34,369 bases of DNA from Bacillota bacterium (GCA_018725275.1 QLUC01000002.1:1-34369), one strand, 5' to 3'. Shown: positions 8,060-16,174, numbered from the stretch's first letter. The notes: generated by a model from the sequence alone, not told the origin. Program-made: numbers and translations.

Positions 8060-8848
8060 ATGTTAAACATTCTTTTTCTCGGCGACATCGTCGGCCGTCC
8101 AGGGAGGGAAGCGGTGCAAAAATTGCTGCCGCAAATCCGCCAGCAATACAGTATAAACTATTGCATCGCTAATGGGGAGAATGCCGCGCATGGCACTGGT
8201 CTCACGCGGGATGTGGCGGATGAACTTTTTTCTCTTGGAATTGACGTCATCACGGGTGGAAATCACATTTGGGATAAAAAAGAAATCCTTTCCTTTATTG
8301 ACGATTACCCCCGTGTTGTCCGGCCATACAACTACCCCCCTGGTGCTCCGGGGAGGGGGGTTTTTGTGACCGAACTAGGTATGCCCCCGCGGCCATTGGC
8401 GGTTATTAGTCTCATGGGTCGTGTTTTCATGCCTCCGGTCGACTGCCCCTTCCGTGCGGTCGATTGTGCCCTCGCCGAACTCCCCCGTGATACAACCGTG
8501 CTCATCGATTTTCACGCTGAAGCCACCTCAGAAAAACTAGCTCTCGGGTTTTATTTGGATGGCAGGGTCACAGCAATAGTCGGGACGCACACCCATGTCC
8601 AAACGGCTGACGAACGTTTGTTGCCTAAGGGGACCGCTTATTTGTCTGATGTTGGCATGTGTGGTCCTCATTTTTCAGTTCTGGGGATTCAAGTTGATGC
8701 CGTGGTGCGTCGGTTTACGTCGGGCTTACCGACAAAATTTGACGTAGCTGACGGCGTAGGCATCCTGTCTGGTGTGGTGCTCCGCATTGACCCAGTGAGC
8801 CGACAAGTTGTTTCTGTTCCTGAGAGAATTCAGCGGTTGATACCTTAA
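8060..8848 (+). CDS. ymdB: TIGR00282/YmdB family metallophosphoesterase
   Basis: This 262-residue protein is a calcineurin-like metallophosphoesterase of the YmdB family. B. subtilis YmdB has 2',3'-cyclic nucleotide phosphodiesterase activity and influences biofilm and motility gene expression. The metal-site motifs are complete: LFLGDIVGRPGR near the start, IANGENAAHG, GGNHIWDKKEI, DFHAEATSEK and GTHTHVQTAD. The ATG follows an AGGGGGCG ribosome binding site. Its position behind rny is a strongly conserved Bacillota arrangement, fitting a shared role in RNA turnover. Length is normal. Confidence 0.92.
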   Translation: MLNILFLGDIVGRPGREAVQKLLPQIRQQYSINYCIANGENAAHGTGLTRDVADELFSLGIDVITGGNHIWDKKEILSFIDDYPRVVRPYNYPPGAPGRGVFVTELGMPPRPLAVISLMGRVFMPPVDCPFRAVDCALAELPRDTTVLIDFHAEATSEKLALGFYLDGRVTAIVGTHTHVQTADERLLPKGTAYLSDVGMCGPHFSVLGIQVDAVVRRFTSGLPTKFDVADGVGILSGVVLRIDPVSRQVVSVPERIQRLIP

Positions 8849-8871
8849 ATGGCGACGAGGAGGACAGATTC

Positions 8872-9846
8872 GTGAATGGTAAGGACTTGCATTTGCGCAC
8901 ACTGGTCATTGATAGCCATTGTGACACCTTGATGAGGGTCATCGGCCAGCGACCATTCAAACTCTCTCAAGAACATACAGACGGGCACGTAGACATTCCT
9001 CGCCTCCGTCAAGGTGGTATAGGGCTACAGTTTTTTGCGGCATATATCGAGCCCGAGTATAAGCCCCTGAAGGCGACTAGGCGGGCGCTACAATTTTTCG
9101 ATGGGTTCTACCGTGAGCTCGATGCTAATCCGCATGATTTGCGACACGTTTTGTCCCATGCCGACATTGAGCTGGCCCGCCGGGAAAATAAGATAGGCGT
9201 CCTCCTATCGGTGGAGGGCGGGGAAGCACTCGAAGGTGATTTAGGCGTTTTACGAATGTTTTACCGCTTAGGGGTGCGCTCCATAGGTTTGACGTGGAAC
9301 GAGCGCAACCAAATTGCTGAAGGTGTAGGAGATTGTCGCAGCGGGGGTGGCCTTACCGACTTTGGTGTCAGCGTCATCAAAGAAATGGACCGTCTTGGCA
9401 TGATCATTGACGTTTCGCATCTGTCCGAACCTGGGTACATGGATGTCCTCGCCGTGAGTAAAAACCCCATAATTGCCTCGCACAGCAATGCTCGTTCTTG
9501 CTGTGACCATGTGCGCAATTTAACCGATCATCAGATTCTGGCTTTACAGAGAAATGGGGGAGTGATGGGCATAAATTTTGCCTCCCAATTTGTGAAGCAC
9601 GGCGAAAAGGCGACCATAGCGCACGTAGTCGACCATATGGTCCACATCGCCAGCCTAGTCGGGTGTGACCATATTGGTATCGGTGCGGATTACGATGGCA
9701 TTAGTAGAACACCCATTGGCTTAGAAGATGTCGCTAAGTTGCCGTACTTGACCGAGGCCATGATGGCCCGTGGTTTCTCAGACGATGAGATTGTAGCGAT
9801 ACTTGGCGGCAATTATCTGCGCGTGCTATCGGTAGTACTAGGCTAG
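8872..9846 (+). CDS. Membrane dipeptidase (peptidase family M19)
   Basis: A 324-residue zinc dipeptidase of the renal dipeptidase family, a TIM-barrel hydrolase of dipeptides that often accepts D-amino acids at the second position. The metal ligands are visible: HxD at H16 and D18 (IDSHCDTL), the bridging glutamate in LLSVEGGEAL, histidines in DVSHLSEPG and ASHSNARS, and the final aspartate in GIGADYDGI. There is no signal peptide, so the enzyme is probably cytoplasmic despite the family name. The GTG start is preceded by GAGGAGGAC. It lies 23 bases behind ymdB and is probably cotranscribed with it. Peptide breakdown would fit an amino-acid fermenting lifestyle. Confidence 0.9.
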   Translation: MNGKDLHLRTLVIDSHCDTLMRVIGQRPFKLSQEHTDGHVDIPRLRQGGIGLQFFAAYIEPEYKPLKATRRALQFFDGFYRELDANPHDLRHVLSHADIELARRENKIGVLLSVEGGEALEGDLGVLRMFYRLGVRSIGLTWNERNQIAEGVGDCRSGGGLTDFGVSVIKEMDRLGMIIDVSHLSEPGYMDVLAVSKNPIIASHSNARSCCDHVRNLTDHQILALQRNGGVMGINFASQFVKHGEKATIAHVVDHMVHIASLVGCDHIGIGADYDGISRTPIGLEDVAKLPYLTEAMMARGFSDDEIVAILGGNYLRVLSVVLG

Positions 9847-9877
9847 CTTTTCGGCTCGCCCTCCCGCGAAAAAAATG

Positions 9878-9906
9878 TTGAATAGTGCGGTGAGGTATGA
9901 GATACT
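9878..9906 (+). promoter_or_regulatory. Probable promoter of the GntR/oxidoreductase operon
   Basis: TTGAAT at 9878-9883 and GATACT at 9901-9906 are separated by 17 bases and match the sigma-A consensus moderately (four of six in each). The predicted start point near 9913 lies directly before the palindrome at 9916-9933. Confidence 0.5.
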
Positions 9907-9915
9907 GTAATGGAT

Positions 9916-9933
9916 TAATGGACTAGTCCATTA
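9916..9933. promoter_or_regulatory. Palindromic operator candidate upstream of the GntR gene
   Basis: TAATGGACTAGTCCATTA is a perfect 18-base palindrome located 23 bases before the GntR start codon and just downstream of the predicted promoter. A partial half-site repeat (TAATGG) lies at 9908-9913. Position, symmetry and size fit autoregulation by the dimeric GntR repressor encoded next. Binding has not been shown. Confidence 0.65.
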
Positions 9934-9956
9934 GGTATGAAGGTGGGTTTACACTG

Positions 9957-10940
9957 ATGGTGGCAATAGAACTGCGCAGAAAATCAGGAGTTCCCCTTTA
10001 CGTTCAGCTGAAGGAGCGCATTAGGCAGCAGGTGGTGACCGGGGCCTGGTCTCCGGGGTTTAAGCTACCTACGGAGCGCGAATTGTCGACGTTACTGTCT
10101 GTCAGCCGCAATACTGTCAGCCAAGCGTATCAGGAATTAGAGACTGAGGGCATCCTAGTGTCACTCCAAGGTAAGGGTACCTACTTGGCAGAGGCGGACT
10201 TTAGTACCTTAAATGCCAGTCGGTTTCATCGCCTAAAGGCCATCGTTGATCAGGCACTGGCCTATTCTCTGCAAGAGGGTTTTGACTGTGATGAGTTTAG
10301 GGAAGTCGCCAATCATCAGGCTCTCGAAAAACAACGCTTGCTCAGTGAAGTCCGCATCGTTTTTGTCGAATGCAATAGGGAGCAAGTGGACTATTTCTCC
10401 ACGCAATTAGCCCTCGGGAGTGGCATTCGGATTGCGCCCCTCTTGCTAGAAGAATTGCTGTCGCCGACCCCTGTCGTCCATCGATTAATCGAGGAAGCCG
10501 AAATCGTTGTGACCACCTTTTTTCACGAGAAAGAAGTTAGGTTGGCGATCGGACAGGACAAGCAATTAGTAGCCGTAGCACTAGACCCTCAGCTGGAGAC
10601 GGTAGTCCGCATCGCTAGGATTCCACGCAACAAAAAGCTTGCTCTCATCTGCATATCTCCGGTTTTTGCGGAAAAGGTGCAGGCTTCCTTAATCGCTGCA
10701 GGGGTAGAACATAGCTTAATCGTCGCGACACAGGCCGATGATGAGCACAGCTTACAAAAAAAACTCAATGAATCTGATATCTTGTTGGTCTCCCCAGGAC
10801 GTAAGCGCGAGGTGGTCGCACTTTGCCCACTTGGTAAGGAGATTATTGAATTTGTCTATCGTCCTGACCTAGGCTCTAGCAACCTCTTGCAAAACGCAAT
10901 TTTACGGCTCCGAGAAGGAGGTTTAGAAAGCCGTTATTAG
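9957..10940 (+). CDS. GntR family transcriptional regulator with an unassigned effector domain
   Basis: A 327-residue regulator. The winged helix-turn-helix GntR domain occupies residues 5-75 (PLYVQLKERIRQQVVTGAW, LPTERELSTLLSVSRNTV, GKGTYLAE). The remaining 250 residues look neither like an aminotransferase (MocR) domain nor like an FCD domain. I also see no clear UTRA domain. Repeated beta-alpha units such as RIVFVECNREQ, AEIVVTTFFHE, KLALICISPVF and SDILLVSPGRK suggest a periplasmic-binding-protein-like or Rossmann-like ligand fold. It heads the oxidoreductase operon and probably senses a metabolite of that pathway. The start is an ATG behind AAGGTGGG. Confidence 0.85.
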   Translation: MVAIELRRKSGVPLYVQLKERIRQQVVTGAWSPGFKLPTERELSTLLSVSRNTVSQAYQELETEGILVSLQGKGTYLAEADFSTLNASRFHRLKAIVDQALAYSLQEGFDCDEFREVANHQALEKQRLLSEVRIVFVECNREQVDYFSTQLALGSGIRIAPLLLEELLSPTPVVHRLIEEAEIVVTTFFHEKEVRLAIGQDKQLVAVALDPQLETVVRIARIPRNKKLALICISPVFAEKVQASLIAAGVEHSLIVATQADDEHSLQKKLNESDILLVSPGRKREVVALCPLGKEIIEFVYRPDLGSSNLLQNAILRLREGGLESRY

Positions 10941-10977
10941 CACGAAAGTAATTACTGACAAAGGGGTGTGACAATTG

Positions 10978-11664
10978 ATGAATAGTAAACCCTACCGTGT
11001 AGTACCCGGCCCCGAAGGCTTACTTCCCCCTGCAGCTGCAACTTGCGGCATTGTTTTGCCCGAGAAGGGAGAGGGCCTTGTTCTAGGCTCACTGCAAAGT
11101 GAACAGGAGACCTTGCTGGTGATGGCTCGTGAACTGTTGACCCGCAAAAATCCCACCATCTTCCCCGGCCCCTTGGTGCTTTGGGCCTGGAAAGAGGGAG
11201 TTGCCGAGAAGGCAGCGAGCGTGCTGGAGTTAGCGGACGAAATACCTGGGGTGCGCATTATTCCCATGCCAGATTATCGGCCAATTTACCCAAAAATAGA
11301 CCCGGAAGCAGTTATTAACCCCTGCCATCCCAATCTGACCATTTGGCACAATAAAATTGAGGTATGTGTCTTTGTTGGCGTTCACTGCCACTTTGCCAAT
11401 ATCACCTTGAAGATGATCAGAGCGGGCACCAATTGCTACACCATCACTCTCTGTCATGAGGCAGGTCATGAGGATTCTATGGCCTCACTGCCATTCTGTG
11501 GTGCGGACCAGGTGCGCGCGCTAACCGAGGCCATTAGGCAACTGAAGCGCGAGGGCTTGCGCCCCAGGTATGCTGACACGCCCGGAATACAACTGACTCC
11601 AACGCAACAGACAGTGTTAAGTGGTCTGGCCTGGCAACACGGCGATGGCGCATTGGCCGAGTAG
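10978..11664 (+). CDS. CdhB-like protein (CO dehydrogenase/acetyl-CoA synthase epsilon-subunit family)
   Basis: A 228-residue protein of uncertain function. Its overall pattern resembles the epsilon subunit of the archaeal CODH/acetyl-CoA decarbonylase complex, a DHS/Rossmann-like fold. Matching points are a helix followed by KNPTIFPGPLVLW (compare KRPLFVVGP), then CVFVGVHCHFANITLKMI and a C-terminal MASLPFCGADQVRALTEAI. An IDPEAVINPCHPNLTIWHN segment with conserved cysteine and histidine residues is distinctive. No CODH or acetyl-CoA synthase catalytic subunit is present here. It precedes the oxidoreductase alpha subunit by 13 bases, so it may be an accessory or cofactor-binding partner of that enzyme. 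ATG 10978 is chosen, with TTG 10975 as the alternative, behind AAGGGG. Confidence 0.55.
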   Translation: MNSKPYRVVPGPEGLLPPAAATCGIVLPEKGEGLVLGSLQSEQETLLVMARELLTRKNPTIFPGPLVLWAWKEGVAEKAASVLELADEIPGVRIIPMPDYRPIYPKIDPEAVINPCHPNLTIWHNKIEVCVFVGVHCHFANITLKMIRAGTNCYTITLCHEAGHEDSMASLPFCGADQVRALTEAIRQLKREGLRPRYADTPGIQLTPTQQTVLSGLAWQHGDGALAE

Positions 11665-11677
11665 AGAGGAGTACATG

Positions 11678-12844
11678 ATGGAAAAGCATGCGAAACAACG
11701 CGTAGTTTCACCGGAATACATGTTCTTTGAAGCACCGCGCACGCGCCATTTTATAACCGGCAGCGAAGCCGCCAGCGAGGCGGTGCGCAGAGCGAATCTA
11801 GATATTGCCATAGCTTATCCCATTACGCCACAAAGCGAAACCATGCAGCGCGTTGGCGATCTCTTTGGCGAGGGCTTCCTCAAAGATTATTATCGGGCCG
11901 AAGATGAAATCGGGGCATTCTCGGCGATTTCCGGTGCCTCTCGGACAGGAGTCCGTTGCCTTACTGCTTCTTCCGGTCCCGGGCTCATGCGTGGTTTAGA
12001 GGTTATTGCGTCCTGGCCGGGGCACCGTCTTCCGCTGGTCTTCCTCATTATGTGTCGCGTAATTAATGCTCCGCTCTCCATTCAACCAGACAATCTAGAA
12101 CTAGCCTACATGCTCAACACAGGTAGCGTCCTTTTTCATGCCGAAAACCAACAGGACTTTTTTGACTACACCTTGGCCTCATTCATCATCTCGGAAAAAT
12201 GCGAAGTTACGCTACCTGTTTCGGTAGCAGTAGATGGCTTTTTCGTCACTCATGCGCGAGGCTGGGTAGAGATGCCGTCGGCTGAACTCAAACTCCCGGG
12301 GCGTGACTGTTACAACGAGGCCGTGCCAATGATTGACAACGAGAACCCGCCAATTCGCATTGCCCGCGATGCACCAATACAAAAGAGTAATTTTATCAGT
12401 TACCAAATGCATGCCGCTTGGCAGCAAGAAATTCACGCCGCCCAAGAGCGCTCCCGTCGTTGGATCACTCGCTACATGGGAGGACTCTTAGAAATAACTA
12501 ATCCCGATGCCGAAACCATAATTATTGCCTCCGGCAGCGCTGTGTCGCAATCTCGTGAGGCTCTCCGGCAAGCCCAAGACATGGGACATCAGGTCGGTCT
12601 CATCAAGATCAAGTCGTTGCGGCCGTTTCCCGTTCAGGAGTTAAGGCAGGCTTGCCAGCATGCTAAGCGCATTATAGTGCCGGAGTTCAACTGCGTTGGG
12701 TGGCTGAATCGCGAAGTGAGAGCAACGCTTTATGGCCATACAGAAGCAGAGATTGCCGATGGCCCGCGCGTCTATGGCGGCATCACCATGCCTACAGAGA
12801 TGATCCTCGAGTGGTTACTAGATGCCGAAAAGGGTGGGCAGTAG
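11678..12844 (+). CDS. 2-oxoacid:ferredoxin oxidoreductase, alpha subunit
   Basis: About 388 residues, alpha subunit of a four-subunit 2-oxoacid:ferredoxin oxidoreductase that oxidatively decarboxylates a 2-oxoacid to an acyl-CoA and reduces ferredoxin. The N-terminal pyrimidine-binding domain has ITGSEAASEAVRRANLDIA, AYPITPQSE, AEDEIGAFSAISGASR and TASSGPGLMRG. The C-terminal transketolase-C-like domain (about residues 270-385) has ETIIIASGSAVSQSREAL and IKSLRPFPVQEL. Sequence alone does not fix the substrate (pyruvate, 2-oxoglutarate or branched-chain oxoacid). The neighbouring glutamate dehydrogenase and methylmalonyl-CoA mutase argue for 2-oxoglutarate. The start is ATG 11678 (ATG 11675 possible) behind AGAGGAG; the open frame reaches 11621, inside the previous gene. 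Confidence 0.88.
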   Translation: MEKHAKQRVVSPEYMFFEAPRTRHFITGSEAASEAVRRANLDIAIAYPITPQSETMQRVGDLFGEGFLKDYYRAEDEIGAFSAISGASRTGVRCLTASSGPGLMRGLEVIASWPGHRLPLVFLIMCRVINAPLSIQPDNLELAYMLNTGSVLFHAENQQDFFDYTLASFIISEKCEVTLPVSVAVDGFFVTHARGWVEMPSAELKLPGRDCYNEAVPMIDNENPPIRIARDAPIQKSNFISYQMHAAWQQEIHAAQERSRRWITRYMGGLLEITNPDAETIIIASGSAVSQSREALRQAQDMGHQVGLIKIKSLRPFPVQELRQACQHAKRIIVPEFNCVGWLNREVRATLYGHTEAEIADGPRVYGGITMPTEMILEWLLDAEKGGQ

Positions 12845-12884
12845 CCATGACAAAGAGAAAGTCCATAAAGAGAGGCGTTTTGAT

Positions 12885-13742
12885 ATGGCATTAAGAACAC
12901 TAAATGTTGCCCCTGGTTTCATGCGCTTTATGCCCAAGGAATATCAGGACTTGGTAGAAAAGGGCCCTTTCGGACGCCAGATCAAGGTGACGGACCTAGG
13001 TACATTTAAGGAAGTTCTCGAAGAGCACCCGATGTGTGAGGGTTGCGCTATGGCATTTTTTATCCGTCTATCGCTTGCGGCCTTACCTAACCCCGAGCAT
13101 ACGGTTATGGTTGGTACAGCAGGATGTGGAAGGCTAGCTATATCGCAAGCCGCGATCCCCTTCGTCTACGGCAATTACTGTGACACCAATGGAGTGGCCA
13201 CCGGACTCAAGCGGGGGTTGCAAATTCGTTTCCCAGGGCAACACAAGGATGTCGTGGTGATGGCGGGTGACGGCGGTCTCTCCGATATCGGCTTTTCCCA
13301 AGTCATGCACTCTTGGTTTCGCAAGGAGAAGTTCACCACCATCATGCTCGACAATGAGGTCTATGGGAATACAGGCGGGCAGGAGAGTGGTATGACGCGT
13401 AAAGGCGAAGTAGTGAAAATGGCACCCTTGGGCAAGCAATTTGAAAAAATCGACATGCTTGGTCTCGCCCAGACATCAGGTGTCGCCTACATCGCACGTC
13501 TCACCCCCACTAACCCCAGTCGAGTTTTCAGTACCATCCGCAAAGCAGTCTTGATCGCGCGAGAGGTCGGCCCCACCTACGTCCAGGCCTATACCTCCTG
13601 CAATATTGAATATTCCATAGCCCCAGAAAAAGTGCTCGACGATGCTCGTCAGGTAGAAAAAGAGCGCTATGGATTTGTGGAAATCATGAGTGATGAAGCC
13701 AAAGCATACCTAGAGAGAATAGACGCGGAAAGTAAGGCCTAA
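12885..13742 (+). CDS. 2-oxoacid:ferredoxin oxidoreductase, beta (thiamine diphosphate-binding) subunit
   Basis: About 285 residues. The thiamine diphosphate and Mg site is GDGGLSDIGF followed by LDNEVYGNTGGQ. Cysteines fitting the subunit's proximal [4Fe-4S] cluster are visible as CEGC, GTAGCGRL and YTSCNIEY. The frame is open upstream to 12822 within the alpha gene, but ATG 12885 with AAGAGAGG at 12868-12875 is the likely start. The 40-base gap after alpha holds only a 15-codon ORF (12847-12894) of doubtful meaning. The subunit forms the catalytic core with alpha, and electrons pass on through the small ferredoxin subunit at 14484. Confidence 0.9.
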   Translation: MALRTLNVAPGFMRFMPKEYQDLVEKGPFGRQIKVTDLGTFKEVLEEHPMCEGCAMAFFIRLSLAALPNPEHTVMVGTAGCGRLAISQAAIPFVYGNYCDTNGVATGLKRGLQIRFPGQHKDVVVMAGDGGLSDIGFSQVMHSWFRKEKFTTIMLDNEVYGNTGGQESGMTRKGEVVKMAPLGKQFEKIDMLGLAQTSGVAYIARLTPTNPSRVFSTIRKAVLIAREVGPTYVQAYTSCNIEYSIAPEKVLDDARQVEKERYGFVEIMSDEAKAYLERIDAESKA

Positions 13743-13791
13743 CTAGCGTGAGCTCGCCGCGTACCATGGGTAGCATATAGGAGGAGTGGGC

Positions 13792-14496
13792 ATGAGAAGA
13801 TACAACATTCGCATGGCTGGTGTTGGTGGACAGGGCGTGGTGACAGCTTCCCATGTTCTCAGCAACGGCGTTATCCTGAGTGGGGGGGAGAGCACGATTG
13901 TTCCCTTTTTCGGCTCAGAAAAGCGCATGGCGCCGGTGGAGAGCTATGTCCGTATAGCTGAAAACCAGCTGTACGAAATAGGAGAGATCCTCTACCCTAA
14001 TTTCATCGCGATTTTTCACAGCCAAGTAATAACCCATGGCAAATCATATACCATGCCGTTTTATTCAGGACTTAAGGACGATTCGGCAATTCTCATCAAT
14101 GCACATCATCCCTTGCCTCTAAGCGATGATGAGAAGAGGGAACTCTGTGAAAAGCGGGCCAGGGTCTACTATTTGCCGGCCATGCAAATAGCATTAAAGC
14201 ATGCCGGAACCGAGGTGGCAACCAACATGGCTATGCTCGGTGCATTATGTGCCATTATTGGTGTGCCTGACCTCGCATCTTTAGAGAAAGCTGTCGGCGA
14301 GCGCTTTCTTGGCAAAGGATTTGTGGCCTCAGGGGGCACTGCCTCGCTCGACAAAGCCATGGAAAAGCAGTTCACTCATAAGTTTGAGCTGGTACAAAAG
14401 AACATGGAAGCTATTCATGCGGCGTATGATTTTGCGGTACAGCATGGTTGGGCACAGGCCCATTCCAAGGAGAGTGACCTAGCATGTATAAAATAG
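13792..14496 (+). CDS. 2-oxoacid:ferredoxin oxidoreductase, gamma subunit
   Basis: About 234 residues of the pyruvate/ketoisovalerate oxidoreductase catalytic-domain family. The N-terminal glycine-rich motif MAGVGGQGVVTASHVLS is characteristic, followed by VPFFGSEKRMAPVESYVRI and a conserved EVATNMAMLGAL segment near residues 140-150. The start is ATG 13792, six bases after the AGGAGGAG core; a GTG at 13786 overlaps that ribosome binding site and is unlikely. The 3' end overlaps the ferredoxin-like subunit by 13 bases, implying coupled translation. Confidence 0.9.
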   Translation: MRRYNIRMAGVGGQGVVTASHVLSNGVILSGGESTIVPFFGSEKRMAPVESYVRIAENQLYEIGEILYPNFIAIFHSQVITHGKSYTMPFYSGLKDDSAILINAHHPLPLSDDEKRELCEKRARVYYLPAMQIALKHAGTEVATNMAMLGALCAIIGVPDLASLEKAVGERFLGKGFVASGGTASLDKAMEKQFTHKFELVQKNMEAIHAAYDFAVQHGWAQAHSKESDLACIK

Positions 14497-14750
14497 CCCA
14501 AGTTGATGCTGCAAAGTGCAGCGCGACCAATTGTCGCCTGTGCACCCTCTACTGCCCGGAACCGAATACCTTGCTTTATGATGAAAAGCGTAAGACCACC
14601 TTTGTCGCCATTGACCGCTGCAAGGGTTGCGGAGCATGCGTCAGAATTTGTACAGATATTGCTAAGCGCAGTTGCATCAAGATGGTCCCCGTCGGGGATG
14701 TGCAGAACGGGTTCGAAATGTCTAAGTACGGTTTTCCAAATAAGGAATAG
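14484..14750 (+). CDS. 2-oxoacid:ferredoxin oxidoreductase, delta (2[4Fe-4S] ferredoxin-like) subunit
   Basis: An 88-residue iron-sulfur protein with two cluster motifs. The first is unusual in spacing, CSATNCRLCTLYCPEP (C-x4-C-x2-C-x3-C); the second is classical, CKGCGACVRIC (C-x2-C-x2-C-x3-C). Together they fit two [4Fe-4S] clusters that carry electrons from the beta subunit to external ferredoxin. The short C-terminal tail GFEMSKYGFPNKE is typical of oxidoreductase delta subunits. The start is an ATG behind AAGGAGAG, overlapping the gamma subunit gene. Confidence 0.9.
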   Translation: MYKIAQVDAAKCSATNCRLCTLYCPEPNTLLYDEKRKTTFVAIDRCKGCGACVRICTDIAKRSCIKMVPVGDVQNGFEMSKYGFPNKE

Positions 14751-14780
14751 GACTAAATTTTACAGGGGAGGTAATGATTA

Positions 14781-16031
14781 ATGTCGACAGAAAATCTGAA
14801 CGTGTTTGAACAAGTGCAGGTGCAGATAAAAGAAGCCTGCGATCTCCTTGGGTTGGACAACAGCTACTACGAAATTCTTAAAACGCCTCAAAGGGCCATG
14901 GAAGTATCTATCCCGGTGCGCATGGATGATGGCTCGGTGAAAACCTTTAGCGGCTATCGCTCCCAGCATAACACTGCCAATGGTCCTGCCAAGGGGGGAA
15001 TCCGCTTTCACCAGGATGTCACATTCGATGAAGTAAAGACGCTTTCCATGTGGATGACCTTTAAGTGTGCCGTTATCGGCTTACCCTATGGCGGCGGCAA
15101 AGGTGGCATCACCGTTGATCCGACAAAGTTGTCTATGGGCGAAAAAGAGCGCTTGGCAAGGGGCTTCGTGCGGAAGCTAGGGGATTTTATTGGTCCCGAG
15201 ATCGATATTCCTGCCCCCGACGTCAACACCAATCCCCAGATCATGGCTTGGATGGTTGACGAGTATAATGCCATGCGCGGCTACAACAACCCCGGCGTCA
15301 TCACCGGAAAACCCGTCCTCATCGGTGGGTCGCTCGGGCGCACCGAGGCTACGGGACGGGGCGTAGTGATTACCACCCGTGAAGCGTGTGCCGCCTTGAA
15401 GATCGATCTAAAGGGTGCTAAGGTTGCAGTCCACGGCTACGGCAATGTCGGTAGCTTCGCCGGTCTCTACCTCCATGAAATGGGCTCCAAAGTGGTGGCT
15501 GCCTTCGATCTTGGTGGCGGGGCTTATCATCCCGATGGCATGGATGCCACTGTACTGCAGGACTATGTCACCAAGCACCGCACAGTTGCCGGATTCCCCG
15601 GTAGCAAGACCATCACGGCCGATGAACTATTCGCCCTTGATGTCGATATCTTGGTGCTTGCCGCCCTTGAAAACACCATCACCATGGAGAACCAACATCT
15701 AGTCAAGGCGAAGGTAGTCGCCGAGGGCGCTAATGGCCCGGTAACCACCGAGGCTGGCAAAAAAATGTTTGAGCGTGGCATTGCTATTTTGCCTGACATT
15801 CTGGCTAATGCCGGTGGCGTCACCGTTTCGTACTTTGAGTGGGTCCAGAACCTACAAAACTACTACTGGCCCCTAGACGAGGTGAACGCCAAGCTAGAAC
15901 GCAACATGGTCAACGCATTTGCTAATGTTTGGAAGATGGCCAACGACAAACGTGTTGACATGCGCACCGCCGCCTACTTGGTGGGTATCCGTAGGGTTGC
16001 CGATGCGATGAAATTGTACGGTTGGGTGTAA
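14781..16031 (+). CDS. gdhA: Glutamate dehydrogenase (Glu/Leu/Phe/Val dehydrogenase family)
   Basis: A 416-residue dehydrogenase that interconverts glutamate with 2-oxoglutarate plus ammonia. The N-terminal domain has GYRSQHNTANGPAKGGIRFH and the catalytic lysine K107 in LPYGGGKGGI. PAPDVNTNPQIMAWMVDEYN follows. The C-terminal Rossmann domain has VHGYGNVGSFAG. The substrate-specificity region GPAKGGIRFH fits glutamate rather than branched-chain enzymes. The ATG is preceded by GGGGAGG. It lies 30 bases behind the oxidoreductase delta subunit and ends in a strong terminator, so it is the last gene of the GntR-headed unit. In a fermenter the likely direction is glutamate oxidation, supplying 2-oxoglutarate to the oxidoreductase. 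Confidence 0.93.
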   Translation: MSTENLNVFEQVQVQIKEACDLLGLDNSYYEILKTPQRAMEVSIPVRMDDGSVKTFSGYRSQHNTANGPAKGGIRFHQDVTFDEVKTLSMWMTFKCAVIGLPYGGGKGGITVDPTKLSMGEKERLARGFVRKLGDFIGPEIDIPAPDVNTNPQIMAWMVDEYNAMRGYNNPGVITGKPVLIGGSLGRTEATGRGVVITTREACAALKIDLKGAKVAVHGYGNVGSFAGLYLHEMGSKVVAAFDLGGGAYHPDGMDATVLQDYVTKHRTVAGFPGSKTITADELFALDVDILVLAALENTITMENQHLVKAKVVAEGANGPVTTEAGKKMFERGIAILPDILANAGGVTVSYFEWVQNLQNYYWPLDEVNAKLERNMVNAFANVWKMANDKRVDMRTAAYLVGIRRVADAMKLYGWV

Positions 16032-16045
16032 ATTAGTTTATTGGC

Positions 16046-16084
16046 TTGTGCCCTCCTAGTTCGGCTGGGAGGGCACAAATTTTT
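16046..16084 (+). terminator. Rho-independent terminator after glutamate dehydrogenase
   Basis: TTGTGCCCTCC (16046-16056) pairs with GGAGGGCACAA (16068-16078). The stem is extended inward by three more pairs to a TTCGG apex, and five T residues follow (16080-16084). It separates the oxidoreductase/glutamate dehydrogenase unit from the methylmalonyl-CoA unit. Confidence 0.93.
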
Positions 16085-16093
16085 AAGAAATGG

Positions 16094-16122
16094 TTCTCGA
16101 AGTGCGACAATAATGTTAGAAT
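16094..16122 (+). promoter_or_regulatory. Weak promoter candidate for the methylmalonyl-CoA unit
   Basis: TAGAAT at 16117-16122 resembles a -10 box (five of six). The corresponding -35 region (TTCTCG at 16094-16099, 17-base spacing) is poor. A promoter is expected here because a strong terminator lies just upstream and a long operon begins at 16175. Confidence 0.35.
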
Positions 16123-16174
16123 GTATACAGTATTTTCGACGGCTAGACAGAATTCCTCATAGGGAGGTTCTTTG

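Noticed and set aside
12847..12894. 15-codon ORF between the oxidoreductase alpha and beta genes
   Set aside because: It lacks a convincing ribosome binding site and overlaps the binding site and start of the beta gene. It could affect coupling but there is no evidence for a product.
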